Source of the DNA: UBA6115 sp040776985
GTDB taxonomy: Bacteria > Bacillota > Clostridia > Christensenellales > Aristaeellaceae
Direction: 5' to 3'
DNA: 64,000 nt
NCBI GenBank assembly: GCA_040776985.1
Contig: JAXGZL010000001.1
Location: 1 to 64,000 of the forward strand
Shown: positions 1 through 8,430 of the stretch, in pieces
Layout of the letters: the number at the start of each line of letters is the position of its first letter
Position numbering within the stretch: position 1 is the stretch's first letter
The notes under the pieces: model-generated
What the model was told of the DNA's origin: nothing
Databases searched by the model: none
Seen by the model: the letters and a program-made list of their open reading frames with translations, nothing else
Position numbers and translations under genes: made by a program

Positions 1-73
1 GTAGAATCAAAGAAACAGTTAATATGATACATAAGAAAAAGACTATGCCAGGCATTTTTGCAATTTTAAACAT
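1..73 (-). CDS. N-terminus of a membrane or secreted protein, cut by the left edge
   Basis: An ATG on the minus strand is preceded by GGAGGG six bases upstream, a strong ribosome binding site. The 24 visible codons begin MFKIAKMPGIVFFLCIILTV, a short basic start followed by a hydrophobic run, as in a signal peptide or first membrane helix. The rest lies outside the window, so the family cannot be named. It is too short to stand out as an ORF, but the ribosome binding site and the promoter upstream make it credible. Confidence 0.6.
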   Translation of the reverse strand, partial: MFKIAKMPGIVFFLCIILTVSLIL

Positions 74-109
74 CCTATTCCCTCCATGCTCATATTTATT
101 GATAATAGA

Positions 110-139
110 ATACTACAATAACTTCCCGCATTGTGTCAA
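110..139 (-). promoter_or_regulatory. Candidate sigma-A promoter for the left-edge gene
   Basis: On the minus strand TTGACA (139-134) is followed after 18 bases by TAGTAT (115-110). It points into the gene starting at 73. The -35 is a full match; the -10 matches four of six. Nothing else is recognisable between 140 and 312, which is AT-rich. Confidence 0.45.
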
Positions 140-312
140 ACTTCTCATTGTTCTCATGCTGCTCATATAAGACAAAACCTTCATATTCAGGTTGGCATTA
201 ATTGAGAAGTGTATTCAACATGTTTTTACTCTTAAACATATGAGTTATATAGTTCCTTCCATGAATATTAACTGATAATCACTATCCAAGGATGAAGTTC
301 TAGATCTGCAAA

Positions 313-341
313 TTGACAGGGCCATGGCAGGGTGTTATAAT
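313..341 (+). promoter_or_regulatory. Consensus promoter for tRNA-Arg
   Basis: TTGACA (313-318) and TATAAT (336-341) are separated by exactly 17 bases, a perfect sigma-A promoter. The tRNA begins 37 bases downstream of the -10. Confidence 0.85.
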
Positions 342-378
342 CTGGAAACCTTGTGAACCTAAGGGTTTCAAGGGGTGC

Positions 379-455
379 GCTCCCGTAGCTCAGCTGGATA
401 GAGTGTCAGACTCCGACTCTGAAGGCCGTGGGTTCGAATCCCGCCGGGTGCACCA
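379..455 (+). tRNA. tRNA-Arg (anticodon CCG)
   Basis: The 77-nt sequence folds as a cloverleaf: 7-bp acceptor stem (with one U-U mismatch at the third pair), D stem GCTC/GAGT, anticodon stem TCAGA/TCTGA with loop CTCCGAC, 5-nt variable loop, T stem GTGGG/CCCGC with loop TTCGAAT, discriminator A and an encoded CCA end. The anticodon CCG reads the arginine codon CGG. The U3-U70 mismatch is unusual but does not disturb the rest of the fold. Confidence 0.93.
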
Positions 456-464
456 GTCGTCGTC

Positions 465-703
465 GCGGACTGCGCTTAGTTTGCGGCGATTTTTCGTTTC
501 ACTCAAAATCCACCTCTCACACGCTGCGTCGCTCCTCCTCTCCCGCCAAAACCTGCGGGCTTTGACGGGGTAAACCGGGACTTACTGCGGACTGCGCTCA
601 GTTCGCGGCGATTTTCATTTCACTCAAATCCCCTCTCACACGCTGCGTCGCTCCTCCTCTCCCGTCAAAACCTGCGGGCTCTGACGGAGTAAAAACGGGG
701 CTT
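465..703 (+). repeat. Two tandem imperfect copies of a 122-bp unit downstream of tRNA-Arg
   Basis: A unit starting GCGGACTGCGC begins at 465 and again at 587, a period of 122 bp. The copies agree over almost the whole length. Each starts with a hairpin-capable stretch (GCGGACTG pairing with CAGTTCGC or its variant) followed by a run of T, which could be the tRNA terminator. Each also holds a CCCGC...GCGGG stem near its end. No reading frame is convincing. The next gene ends at 720 on the other strand, so this fills the gap. Confidence 0.8.
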
Positions 704-719
704 TACAGGCAATATAGAG

Positions 720-1472
720 TTACACTGGGGCAATCTGCCTACTTTCCCCCGTCCGGCTATCCTCCAGCACCATCTGGCGGTACAGGCAGCGCAGGCCATC
801 CGCTGAAACATCCCGGTGATGGTGGCCAAAGAACCACTTCTTGTACCGCCCGGCGCGGTAAATCTGGTCCAGCATGAAGGCGGGATGCGCCCGGCTGCCA
901 GGCTTATTCCCGGTGTGGCTGAAATAGGCATCTGGCGGCGGCCCGATGGGAAAGCCGAAGTGCTGGAGGATAAACTCCCTGGGTCCGTCATGGCTGATCA
1001 CATAGTCCGGCACCCGGCGTCTGAAGAAGCTGGCCAGGATGCGCTCCGCCTGTGCTTTCTCCAGCAGCTCATCCCCAAACAGGTCAATCCCGTTTTGACG
1101 CAGGAAAAAATCAATGGAAAAGCCCCCGGGGTAAAACCAGAAGCACTTGCCCCCTAGGACAGCCACTTCCCCGGGCAGGGGGGCAAATAGGTTGCCGCCC
1201 AGGTCATGGCCCTGGCAGGAATAGCGCTTCACCACCGGCTGCCTTTTGATCCAGCCGTAGTTTTCATGGTTGCCCAGGTTGATGATCACCTTGTAGGGCC
1301 TGGCCTGCCACCAGGCCAGGACGCCGTCCATGTCCTGCCGCCAGGGCGCGCCAAAGTCCCCGCAGTGGATCAGCGCGTCCTGTGGCCCCAGTCCAAGCGC
1401 CGCCACTTCCTCCCCGCGCAGTTTCCCCAGATCCATCTCCCCGTGGGTGTCGCCCACAAACAAATAGCGCAT
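720..1472 (-). CDS. Calcineurin-like metallophosphoesterase
   Basis: A 250-residue cytoplasmic protein of the calcineurin-like phosphoesterase superfamily, which hydrolyses phosphomono- or diesters with a two-metal centre. The metal-binding motifs appear in order: GDTHGE near residue 6, GDFGAP, GNHEN, SHDGP and GHHH near the C-terminus. The ATG at 1472 is chosen because AAGGAG lies six bases upstream; the open frame extends 23 codons further without a ribosome site. The physiological substrate is not evident. It is divergent from the leucine-rich-repeat gene and probably monocistronic. Confidence 0.85.
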   Translation of the reverse strand: MRYLFVGDTHGEMDLGKLRGEEVAALGLGPQDALIHCGDFGAPWRQDMDGVLAWWQARPYKVIINLGNHENYGWIKRQPVVKRYSCQGHDLGGNLFAPLPGEVAVLGGKCFWFYPGGFSIDFFLRQNGIDLFGDELLEKAQAERILASFFRRRVPDYVISHDGPREFILQHFGFPIGPPPDAYFSHTGNKPGSRAHPAFMLDQIYRAGRYKKWFFGHHHRDVSADGLRCLYRQMVLEDSRTGESRQIAPV

Positions 1473-1507
1473 GGCAGCTCCTTTGCAGCAGTTTTTTATC
1501 TGGCTGC

Positions 1508-1537
1508 ATTGTACCCTTTCGCTGTCCCGGGATGCAA
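1508..1537 (-). promoter_or_regulatory. Possible promoter of the metallophosphoesterase
   Basis: On the minus strand TTGCAT (1537-1532) is followed after 18 bases by TACAAT (1513-1508). It fits position and orientation, but the -35 is weak. Confidence 0.35.
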
Positions 1538-1540
1538 TCA

Positions 1541-1569
1541 TTTACAAGAAAACCAGGTTATGTTAGTCT
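1541..1569 (+). promoter_or_regulatory. Possible promoter of the leucine-rich-repeat gene
   Basis: TTTACA (1541-1546), 17-base spacer, TAGTCT (1564-1569), 38 bases before the ATG at 1607. The -35 matches five of six and the -10 four of six. Confidence 0.4.
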
Positions 1570-1606
1570 GTTTATGGAAAAGCAATAATAATCAAGGGAG
1601 TTTGCC

Positions 1607-4252
1607 ATGAAAAAAGCCATGATCCTGCTGCTTGTTTTCCTGTTTGTGTTGCCGCATGGCATCGGCCTGGCTTCGGAAGGTGATTTCAGCTTTGACCCGG
1701 AAACGGGAACCATCACCAAATACACCGGCGACGCCAGCGAGGTGGTGATCCCTGCTGCCATTCAGGGGGTGCCTGTCCGGGCCATTGGCCAGGGCGCCTT
1801 TAACCAGAACAGCGCCCTCACCCGGGTGACGCTGCCAGAAAGCGTCACCCATATCAATACCAACGCCTTCTATTTCTGCGAAAACCTGACGGAGTTGACG
1901 CTTCCCCAAAACCTTGAATCCATTGATCCTTTCGCCTTTTTCAGCTGCACCGGCCTAAAGGGGCTGACCATCCCAGCCGGAGTCAGCTTTATCGGGCACA
2001 ACGCCTTTGCCTTCTGCAGCGGCCTTGGCAGCCTCACTTTCCTGGGGGAATGCCCGCTGATTGAGGAAAAAGCTTTTGAATCGGGGGCCGAAGGCCGGCA
2101 GATCACCGTGCCCCATGAGGAACAGGCCGCCTATGAAAAGGCGCTGGGCACAGCCTGCCTGCCCGGCGCAGACTGCGTCTATGTGAATCATCAGGTGCCC
2201 GAAGAACATCTCCAGTTTGATGCTGGAACAGGCGCCATCACCGGCTACCAGGGCACCAGGGCCTATGCCCTGCTGCCGGAGACAGTGGGCGGCATTCCTG
2301 TTACAGCCATCAGCGAACGCGCCTTCTTTGCCAATCCCTGGCTGCGCCGGGTGGCTCTGCCCCAGGGCACACGCACCATTGGGGATTCCGCCTTTTTTGG
2401 CACCCCCCTGGCCGGCATCAGCCTGCCGGATGGCCTTGGGGCGATTGGTCAAAAAGCCTTTCAGGGCACCCCTATGAAAGCCATAGCCCTGCCCGGCAGC
2501 CTGAGTGAGCTGGGCGAGAGTGCCTTTGCCTATACCAGCCTTCAGGAGCTGCGCCTGCCAGGTGGCATCACAAAGCTTCCAAAGGAAGCCTTTGCGTGCT
2601 GTACTGACCTTGAAACCGTCTATTTCCCGGCCGCCCTCCTGGAGATTGGCGAAAAAGCCTTTCAGGGCTGTTCCCAGTTGGACTATCTGGTCTTTGACGG
2701 GCAAACCCCGCCCGCCATCGCCTCTGATGCCTTTGCAGAATGTCCAAAAATCGCAGACATTGACATTGCCACCGATGCCACAAAAGCCCAGGCCCAGGCC
2801 TTTAAGGAGGCCTTTGTGGCAGCGGGTCTTGCGGCAGACAGTTTTACTGTCTGGCGCGCCAACCCTGCTGATCAGCCGCCCTATGATACCAAGGCCAGGA
2901 CCACCTTTGATGAGGCCAGTGGCATCCTTACCAGCTTTGAAACCACCAGCACTGAGATCGCCATGTTCTGGAACCACTGGAACAAGGAACAGACCGCCAC
3001 CCTGGATATCCACGGGATTGCGGATGGCCTGTTTGAAAACAGCAGCATCACTGCCTTTTTCGTCCCCCATTCCGAAAAGTTTGAGCACATCGGCAAAAGA
3101 GCCTTTGCCGGCAGCGCCCTTCAGAAAATCCACCTGTTTGACAGCGTTAAAACCATTGATGACGAGGCCTTTGCAGACTGCCGTCAACTGTCTACCATCG
3201 CCCTGCCCCCTGGGATCAACCTGGGCAGGGAGGTTTTCAAAGGCTGCGATGGCCTCAGCCAGTTGGTGCTGCCGGCAGACGCGGTGCTGAGCGGTGATCT
3301 GGGCCTTCCCCTAGACAGGATCCGGGTCAGCAAGGACGCCAGCGAGGAGCAGCGAGCGGCGCTTGGACGCGCCCTGGGCTTCCCCTGGCACCATCCCCTC
3401 TTGAAGGAAGGGGAGGCCAGCGCTTTCCTCCCCATGCCGGACAGCTTTGTGCCGGAACCGGAATCAGACTTCGAGTTTGAGCCCGCCACCGGCACCATCA
3501 CCAAATACCTGGGGACAAGCCCGGTGGTGGTCATCCCCCGCGCCATCGGCGGCGTCACGGTGAAGGAAATCGGCTTCCTCAGTTTCTCTAACCTCAGCCT
3601 TTACACCGTGGCCCAGGGCACGGAATCCGACACCTCTCTCAACCAGGTCATCATCCCTGAAACCGTCACCCAGATTGCGGACTCCGCCTTCCTGAACTGC
3701 CAGGCGCTGACCCGGGTGGATTGCTTTGGCCCCATTGAGCGGGTGGGCAACCGCGCCTTTGAGGACTGCGCAGAATTGGAGGAAATTATCTTCCACAATG
3801 GCGTAAAATCCCTGGATCTCTATGCCTTTCATCTGTGCAAATCCCTGCGCCAGGCAGACCTGGGCCAGGTGATTGAAGCGCTGCCCGAGGGGGCTTTCAC
3901 CGGCTGCGGATTCACCGGGGAACTGGTGCTGTCCATCCCGGATATCGGCAAGGTCGCCTACAAGGACAATGCCCAGGTCACCGCCCTCCACATCCTGCCC
4001 ACCGTCAGGGAGATCTGGGAAGGCGCCTTCCTGGGCATGACGAATCTGAAAGAAGTCTACTTCGAAGCCGGTGATCCCAATGTGCTGGGGGACTACCGCT
4101 ATCAGTTTGACGAAACCTCCACAGGGCTTAAGATCTGCCTGCCGGAATCCGCCAGCGATGAGACGCTCGCTGCCTTCATCACCAAAATGAAGCAGAACGG
4201 GCTGCCCGGGGAGGATATAGTCATCCGCAAAAACTGCCCCAGCGGGCATTAA
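1607..4252 (+). CDS. Large secreted BspA-type leucine-rich-repeat protein
   Basis: An 881-residue exported protein with a signal peptide (residues 1-23, a hydrophobic core ending near GLASEG). The body is made of BspA/LRR_5-type repeats with the recurring pattern I-x-x-x-A-F-x-x-C-x-x-L-x-x-[VI]-x-[IL]-P. Several blocks open with a related lead-in ending in a T-G-x-[IL]-T motif: DPETGTITKY near residue 28, AGTGAITGY near 207, EASGILTSF near 436 and EPATGTITKY near 628. This suggests growth by duplication of a block. Such proteins bind host or bacterial surfaces or glycans, but the ligand here is unknown. No LPXTG motif, membrane anchor or cell-wall-binding domain is visible, so it is probably released or held non-covalently. 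A ribosome site AGGGAG precedes the ATG. Its stop overlaps the end of the convergent gene by four bases. Confidence 0.88.
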   Translation: MKKAMILLLVFLFVLPHGIGLASEGDFSFDPETGTITKYTGDASEVVIPAAIQGVPVRAIGQGAFNQNSALTRVTLPESVTHINTNAFYFCENLTELTLPQNLESIDPFAFFSCTGLKGLTIPAGVSFIGHNAFAFCSGLGSLTFLGECPLIEEKAFESGAEGRQITVPHEEQAAYEKALGTACLPGADCVYVNHQVPEEHLQFDAGTGAITGYQGTRAYALLPETVGGIPVTAISERAFFANPWLRRVALPQGTRTIGDSAFFGTPLAGISLPDGLGAIGQKAFQGTPMKAIALPGSLSELGESAFAYTSLQELRLPGGITKLPKEAFACCTDLETVYFPAALLEIGEKAFQGCSQLDYLVFDGQTPPAIASDAFAECPKIADIDIATDATKAQAQAFKEAFVAAGLAADSFTVWRANPADQPPYDTKARTTFDEASGILTSFETTSTEIAMFWNHWNKEQTATLDIHGIADGLFENSSITAFFVPHSEKFEHIGKRAFAGSALQKIHLFDSVKTIDDEAFADCRQLSTIALPPGINLGREVFKGCDGLSQLVLPADAVLSGDLGLPLDRIRVSKDASEEQRAALGRALGFPWHHPLLKEGEASAFLPMPDSFVPEPESDFEFEPATGTITKYLGTSPVVVIPRAIGGVTVKEIGFLSFSNLSLYTVAQGTESDTSLNQVIIPETVTQIADSAFLNCQALTRVDCFGPIERVGNRAFEDCAELEEIIFHNGVKSLDLYAFHLCKSLRQADLGQVIEALPEGAFTGCGFTGELVLSIPDIGKVAYKDNAQVTALHILPTVREIWEGAFLGMTNLKEVYFEAGDPNVLGDYRYQFDETSTGLKICLPESASDETLAAFITKMKQNGLPGEDIVIRKNCPSGH

Positions 4253-4719
4253 CCCGGGCGCTGGTTCAGATAGTCCTGAATGGCATCCACCCGCTGCGGA
4301 CGCTTCAACAGCGCATAAATTCGCCGCCAGGCAGACAGGGAATGGAGGGGGATCATCACCCCCTCCATCTCTTTATATTCGGTGATTTCCTGTCTTTTCA
4401 AGGGCAGATAATGGGTTTCCCCGTCTGCCTTCAGGGTCAACCCCGCCATCAGGTCAAGGGACAGCCCTTCAATCTGCATCTGGTAAAAGTGCCGGGTGAG
4501 GTAGCTGGCATCCGGCTCACTGTCAAGCATCTTCCCCAGCGGGGCAAGCGCCTGCAACGCTTTCTGGACGTCCTCCTCCGCAATCATCAGGTCTATGTCC
4601 CTGAAGCTGTCCGTGATGCCATGCAGATACAGCATGGCGGATCCTCCCAGCGCCCAGGTGATCCCGGCCCCGTTCAGGGCCCGGGCGGCCGTTTTAAGCG
4701 CTGCCAGCTTATCATCCAC
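4249..4719 (-). CDS. Minimal nucleotidyltransferase-fold protein
   Basis: A 156-residue protein with the nucleotidyltransferase signature GGSAMLYLHG near residue 25 and DIDLMI near residue 40, plus a later LDLM that could supply the third acidic residue. This is the small fold found in aminoglycoside-type and toxin-type transferases; the substrate cannot be told. The start is a GTG at 4719 that overlaps the end of rqcP by eight bases, so translation is probably coupled. A longer frame extends upstream into rqcP, but its sequence (rich in Arg and Cys) is plainly a shadow of that gene. Confidence 0.65.
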   Translation of the reverse strand: MDDKLAALKTAARALNGAGITWALGGSAMLYLHGITDSFRDIDLMIAEEDVQKALQALAPLGKMLDSEPDASYLTRHFYQMQIEGLSLDLMAGLTLKADGETHYLPLKRQEITEYKEMEGVMIPLHSLSAWRRIYALLKRPQRVDAIQDYLNQRPG

Positions 4720-4990
4720 GGCTGCGTTCCTGCAGCGTTTCTGCGTCCTCCTCCAGTACCCGGTACATCTCCGCGGCTGCCTCCTTGCGCACCACCTCCT
4801 GCACCCAGGTGATCTCATAGCGTCCCAGGCGGCTGCCAAAGCGGATCTCCATGATGTCCCCCTCCTTGACCTCCGCCCCTGCCTTGGCCACCCGGCCGTT
4901 CAGGCTCACCCGCCCGCCGTCACAGGCCTCCTTGGCCACCGTGCGGCGCTTGATGATGCGGGAAACTTTCAAGAATTTATCTAATCGCAT
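4712..4990 (-). CDS. rqcP: S4-domain RNA-binding protein RqcP
   Basis: A 92-residue protein that is essentially one S4 RNA-binding domain: MRLDKFLKVSRIIKRR at the start, then VSLNGRVAKAGAEVKEGD. This matches RqcP (formerly YabO/Hsp15-like), which binds the 50S subunit with RqcH and helps add C-terminal alanine tails to stalled nascent chains in ribosome quality control. An AAGGAG ribosome site precedes the ATG. It lies downstream of mazG and hup, the order common in Firmicutes. The C-terminal acidic extension after about residue 70 is slightly longer than in small homologues. Confidence 0.85.
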   Translation of the reverse strand: MRLDKFLKVSRIIKRRTVAKEACDGGRVSLNGRVAKAGAEVKEGDIMEIRFGSRLGRYEITWVQEVVRKEAAAEMYRVLEEDAETLQERSRG

Positions 4991-5024
4991 AGCACTCCTT
5001 ATAATCTGCTTTTATTGTAAGAAC

Positions 5025-5054
5025 AAAAAAGCCGCGGGCAAGCTGCGCCGCGGC
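5025..5054 (-). terminator. Intrinsic terminator after hup
   Basis: On the minus strand a GC-rich stem, GCCGCGG...CCGCGGC with a 10-nt loop (5031-5054), is followed by TTTTTT. It lies between hup and rqcP, so rqcP may depend on read-through or on its own promoter. Confidence 0.8.
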
Positions 5055-5071
5055 CAAAGAAAACCGTTTGC

Positions 5072-5344
5072 TTAGTTCAGCTGATCCTTGAAGGTCTTGC
5101 TGGCCTTGAAGGTGGGGGCTTTGGAAGCCTTGACCTTGATGGGCTCGCCGGTGCGGGGGTTGCGGGCGGTGCGGGCGGGGCGCTTCTTGGCTTCGAAGGT
5201 GCCAAAGCCGATCAGCTGCACTTTCTCGCCCTTCTTCAGGGTCTTCTGGATGGTGGTCAGGACAGCGTTGACGGCCTTGTCGGCGTCCACTTTCTTCATC
5301 TCGGTTGCTTTGGCGACTGCGGCGATCAGTTCAGTTTTATTCAT
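5072..5344 (-). CDS. hup: HU family DNA-binding protein
   Basis: A 90-residue HU/IHF protein that binds and bends DNA without strong sequence preference and compacts the nucleoid. The N-terminal helices (MNKTELIAAVA...) are followed by the signature GFGTFEAKKRPARTARNP near residues 46-63, where the beta-ribbon arm carries the proline that intercalates into the minor groove. The ribosome site GGAGGT is strong and it has its own promoter inside the end of mazG and its own terminator, as expected for an abundant protein. Confidence 0.97.
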   Translation of the reverse strand: MNKTELIAAVAKATEMKKVDADKAVNAVLTTIQKTLKKGEKVQLIGFGTFEAKKRPARTARNPRTGEPIKVKASKAPTFKASKTFKDQLN

Positions 5345-5380
5345 GTTTATACCTCCAACATTCGTTTAGTGAGAGCAAAA

Positions 5381-6808
5381 CTACTGTACTTTCATTTTAC
5401 TTCGTTCCCAGTATACCCCCATTTCAAGGCTTGTCAACAATTTTAACGACTTTTTGTCTGATTTTATCTCATTTTCCATCCATAAAAAGCGTTTAATGAA
5501 CTTTTCAGTGGCAAGATGTAGCGCCTGGTCGCCCGAAACACCCATCAAGCGGGCTGTGTTGACGCAGGAGAAGAACAGGTCGCCCAGCTCATCCAGGGCT
5601 TTGTCCGGCTGGTCCATCACCCGGCGCAGCTCCTCCGCCTCCTCCCCCACCTTGTCCAGCGCCTGGGCTGCCTCCTCCCAGTCAAAGCCCACCTTGGCAG
5701 CCGCCGCCTGCACCTTTTCCGCCCGCATCAGCGGCGGGAAGGAGGCGGGCACCGCCAGCATCTTTTCCCCGGGGCTCATGGCCTGGTGCTCCGTCTCCTT
5801 GATTTCGTCCCAGGTCTTCTTCACATCCTCCGCCGTTTTCAGCTGCATCTCCCCGAAGATATGGGGATGGCGCCGGATCAGCTTGCTGCAAATATGGGCC
5901 AGCATCTCCCCCCAGGTAAGGGTGCCCAGCTCCTCCCCCACCACCGCGTTGAAGGCCAGCTGCAGGAACACATCCCCCAGCTCCTCCGCCGCCTGCTCCC
6001 AGTTTCCGTCAGTCAGCTCCGCCGCCGCCTCGTGTGCCTCCTCCACCAGGTATTTGGCCAGGCTCTGGTGGGTCTGCTTTTTGTCCCAGGGGCAGCCATC
6101 CGGCCCCCGCAGCTTGCGCATGATGGCCAGCAGATCCTCCGGGTCAAAGGCGCTTCTTTCAAGAAGCGGCACCGGAAACACCACGAAACCGGTGGTGTGG
6201 TCGTATTTCTTCTGCCGGTCAATCTCCGTCAGCGTCATCCAGCTGCCAGGGCGGTTCTTCTGCTCCCCCGGCGGGAAGAACAGCACCCGGGCCTCTTCCC
6301 CATAAAGGGGCAGCAGCTGCAGCTTCACATCCCCGGCCAGGGCGCGGCTGTTGAGCTCCACCACCGCCAGGGGCTGCTGGGCATTGTGCGCCCGCAGCGC
6401 CATGGCGCTGGACACCAGCACCGGCCCCTCCGCTGCCGTCTGGGCCATCATCGGCGCCTCCAGGGGCACCCCGGGCAGCACCTGCAGCCTGTCCCCCGCC
6501 TTTTCCCGCAACAGCCTCACCGTTTCATCCCGCAGGGGATCCGGCACCGCGTAGGTGACCGCACGATCCTCCGCCAGCATCAGCACCGCATCCACCGCCG
6601 CCATGGTAAAGGCGTCAAAATCCGGGCTTTCCTCGTGCAGGGCATCCAGACTGGAAAAGGCAATGCCCTCTTCCTCCAGCATGGGCACCGCCCCATGCCG
6701 GCTGGTGCGCAGCACCAGGCAGCGTGCCCGCTTCATCTGTTTCAGGGCGCCCATGGTCACCAGGTCCTGATGGCCCGGCCCCAGGGGCACCACGGTAATC
6801 GAATGCAT
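5381..6808 (-). CDS. mazG: YabN-type fusion: tetrapyrrole methylase-like domain plus MazG pyrophosphohydrolase
   Basis: A 475-residue two-domain protein. Residues 1 to about 210 resemble the SAM-dependent tetrapyrrole methylase fold (early ITVVPLGPGHQDLVT). From about 225 comes a MazG domain: LRGPDGCPWDKKQTHQSL, then the metal-binding EEAHEAAAEL and EELGDVFLQL, with a second degenerate MazG half (DELGDLFFSCVN) near the C-terminus. MazG hydrolyses noncanonical NTPs to NMP and PPi. The fusion is the usual form next to SpoVB and RqcP in Firmicutes. The start lies one base after the flippase stop codon, with GGAGG inside the end of that gene, so translation is coupled. Confidence 0.9.
   Translation of the reverse strand: MHSITVVPLGPGHQDLVTMGALKQMKRARCLVLRTSRHGAVPMLEEEGIAFSSLDALHEESPDFDAFTMAAVDAVLMLAEDRAVTYAVPDPLRDETVRLLREKAGDRLQVLPGVPLEAPMMAQTAAEGPVLVSSAMALRAHNAQQPLAVVELNSRALAGDVKLQLLPLYGEEARVLFFPPGEQKNRPGSWMTLTEIDRQKKYDHTTGFVVFPVPLLERSAFDPEDLLAIMRKLRGPDGCPWDKKQTHQSLAKYLVEEAHEAAAELTDGNWEQAAEELGDVFLQLAFNAVVGEELGTLTWGEMLAHICSKLIRRHPHIFGEMQLKTAEDVKKTWDEIKETEHQAMSPGEKMLAVPASFPPLMRAEKVQAAAAKVGFDWEEAAQALDKVGEEAEELRRVMDQPDKALDELGDLFFSCVNTARLMGVSGDQALHLATEKFIKRFLWMENEIKSDKKSLKLLTSLEMGVYWERSKMKVQ
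5410..5437 (-). promoter_or_regulatory. Promoter of hup
   Basis: On the minus strand TTGACA (5437-5432), a 16-base spacer and TATACT (5415-5410). It lies inside the 3' end of mazG and about 65 bases before the hup ATG. Confidence 0.75.
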
Positions 6809-6809
6809 C

Positions 6810-8390
6810 CTATTTCCTCCCGCCCAGCCGTCCGGGCAATTCGCTGCGCCGGATGGCCCCGGTTTTCAGCGCCGCCAGCGCAAACAGCGCCACAGCCAGC
6901 ATCATCACAGCCCCCATCGCCAGCCAGTTCCGGCCCAGCACATCCCCCCAGAGGGCATTGGCCAGCGCCACCGGCACCGCCATGATCAGGGTGGCCAGCC
7001 CAGGCTTCAGCGCCAGCTCACGCCAGGACCAGGTCAGCCCGGTGTATTTCAACACATAGTACAGGTTCAGCCCGGCGCTGATCACATAGCAGGTCAGGGA
7101 GGCATAGGGGGCGCCGGTGATGTTGATTTCCGGCCGGTTCACCGCCGTGTAGTTCAGCAGCACCTTCACCACAATCCCCAGAAACAGCGTGTACATGGGG
7201 ATGCGCTGCTTGTGCAGGCCCTGCAGAATGCCGCTGGTGGCCTGCACCAGGGTGAATACCACGATGGTCAGGGCGCTGATTTGCAGCAGGTCCGCCCCCA
7301 GCTGCAGCTGCTGGGCGCTGTACTCCTGGCGGAACAACAGGGTCAAAATGGGCTTTGCCAGCAGGCTCATGCCAATGGAAGAAGGCAGTCCCACCACCAT
7401 GGCCATGCGGATGCCGGTGGCCGCGTCCCTTTTCACGCCCTCTTTGTTGCCGGAGGCCTTTTTGGCGGAGATGGCCGGTACCAGGTTGGTGGCCATGGCC
7501 ATGGCCAGCGCCGTGGGCACATTGATCAGCACAATCACCAGCCCTGAATAGATCCCGTACCGGGACAGGGCCTCCGTCTCCGGCATATAGGCCTTCATCA
7601 GGCGCACCAGCATAAAGCTGTCCACCGCCCCCGCCAGGGGCACGATGCTGGCGCCGATGGTGATCGGGATGGCCGTGAACACCAGATCCCGCAGGATGCG
7701 CCGGCTGCTCTCCTCCGGCCCCGCGTCCAGGCGCGCTGCCTCAATCCCCTCCCTGCGGGTCAGGTAATAGTCCACCATCATATAAAGCAGCGCCGCCCCC
7801 TCCGCCACCGAGGTGCCCAGCAGCGCCCCCGCCGCGCCCATGGCATAGCCGCCATGCGCCATATAGTGATAGGCCAGGGGCAGCGCCACCCCCACCTTGC
7901 CCACCTGCTCTATCAGCTGGCTGATGGCCGTGGGCCACATGCGCCGCTGCCCCTGCATATAGCCCCGGAACGCGCTCATCACGCAGACCAGGAACAGGCT
8001 GGGGGCGATCATCATAAAACCGGCCCTGGACTCCAGCGTGCCGGTGGCCTGGGCAAACCGACCGCTGAACAGCATCATCACCAGCGTCGCCACCGCCCCC
8101 AGGATTGCCAACAACAAAAGGGCCACCACAAACACCTTGCGGGCGCTTTTCGCCTGGCCCCGGGCCTGGTAGTGGGCCACCATCCGGGAAATCGCCACCG
8201 GGATGCCGGCGGAGGAAATCACCAGCAGCAGGTTGTATGTGGGGAAGACCTGCTGATACACCCCCAGGCCGGTGGAACCGATGGTGTTGGCCAGCGGGAT
8301 GCGGTACAGCACGCCCACCACCTTGCAGATGAGCCCGGCAATACCCAGAATGGAGATGCCCCCGACCAGGGAGCGCTGTTTTGCTGTCAT
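6810..8390 (-). CDS. SpoVB/MurJ-type polysaccharide or lipid II flippase
   Basis: A 526-residue polytopic membrane protein with about 14 predicted helices and the MVF/MATE-like polysaccharide transporter pattern: ISILGIAGLICKVVGVLYRIPLAN at the start, then AFRGYMQGQ, and repeated small-residue helices. In Bacilli and Clostridia the copy beside mazG and rqcP is SpoVB (YabM), which moves lipid-linked precursors across the membrane during spore cortex formation. Whether this organism sporulates cannot be judged from the window. The upstream ribosome site (AGGAT) is weak. Confidence 0.85.
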   Translation of the reverse strand: MTAKQRSLVGGISILGIAGLICKVVGVLYRIPLANTIGSTGLGVYQQVFPTYNLLLVISSAGIPVAISRMVAHYQARGQAKSARKVFVVALLLLAILGAVATLVMMLFSGRFAQATGTLESRAGFMMIAPSLFLVCVMSAFRGYMQGQRRMWPTAISQLIEQVGKVGVALPLAYHYMAHGGYAMGAAGALLGTSVAEGAALLYMMVDYYLTRREGIEAARLDAGPEESSRRILRDLVFTAIPITIGASIVPLAGAVDSFMLVRLMKAYMPETEALSRYGIYSGLVIVLINVPTALAMAMATNLVPAISAKKASGNKEGVKRDAATGIRMAMVVGLPSSIGMSLLAKPILTLLFRQEYSAQQLQLGADLLQISALTIVVFTLVQATSGILQGLHKQRIPMYTLFLGIVVKVLLNYTAVNRPEINITGAPYASLTCYVISAGLNLYYVLKYTGLTWSWRELALKPGLATLIMAVPVALANALWGDVLGRNWLAMGAVMMLAVALFALAALKTGAIRRSELPGRLGGRK

Positions 8391-8430
8391 GGCACTATCC
8401 TACCAGATTTGATGAAAAAAGGAAGATGGG

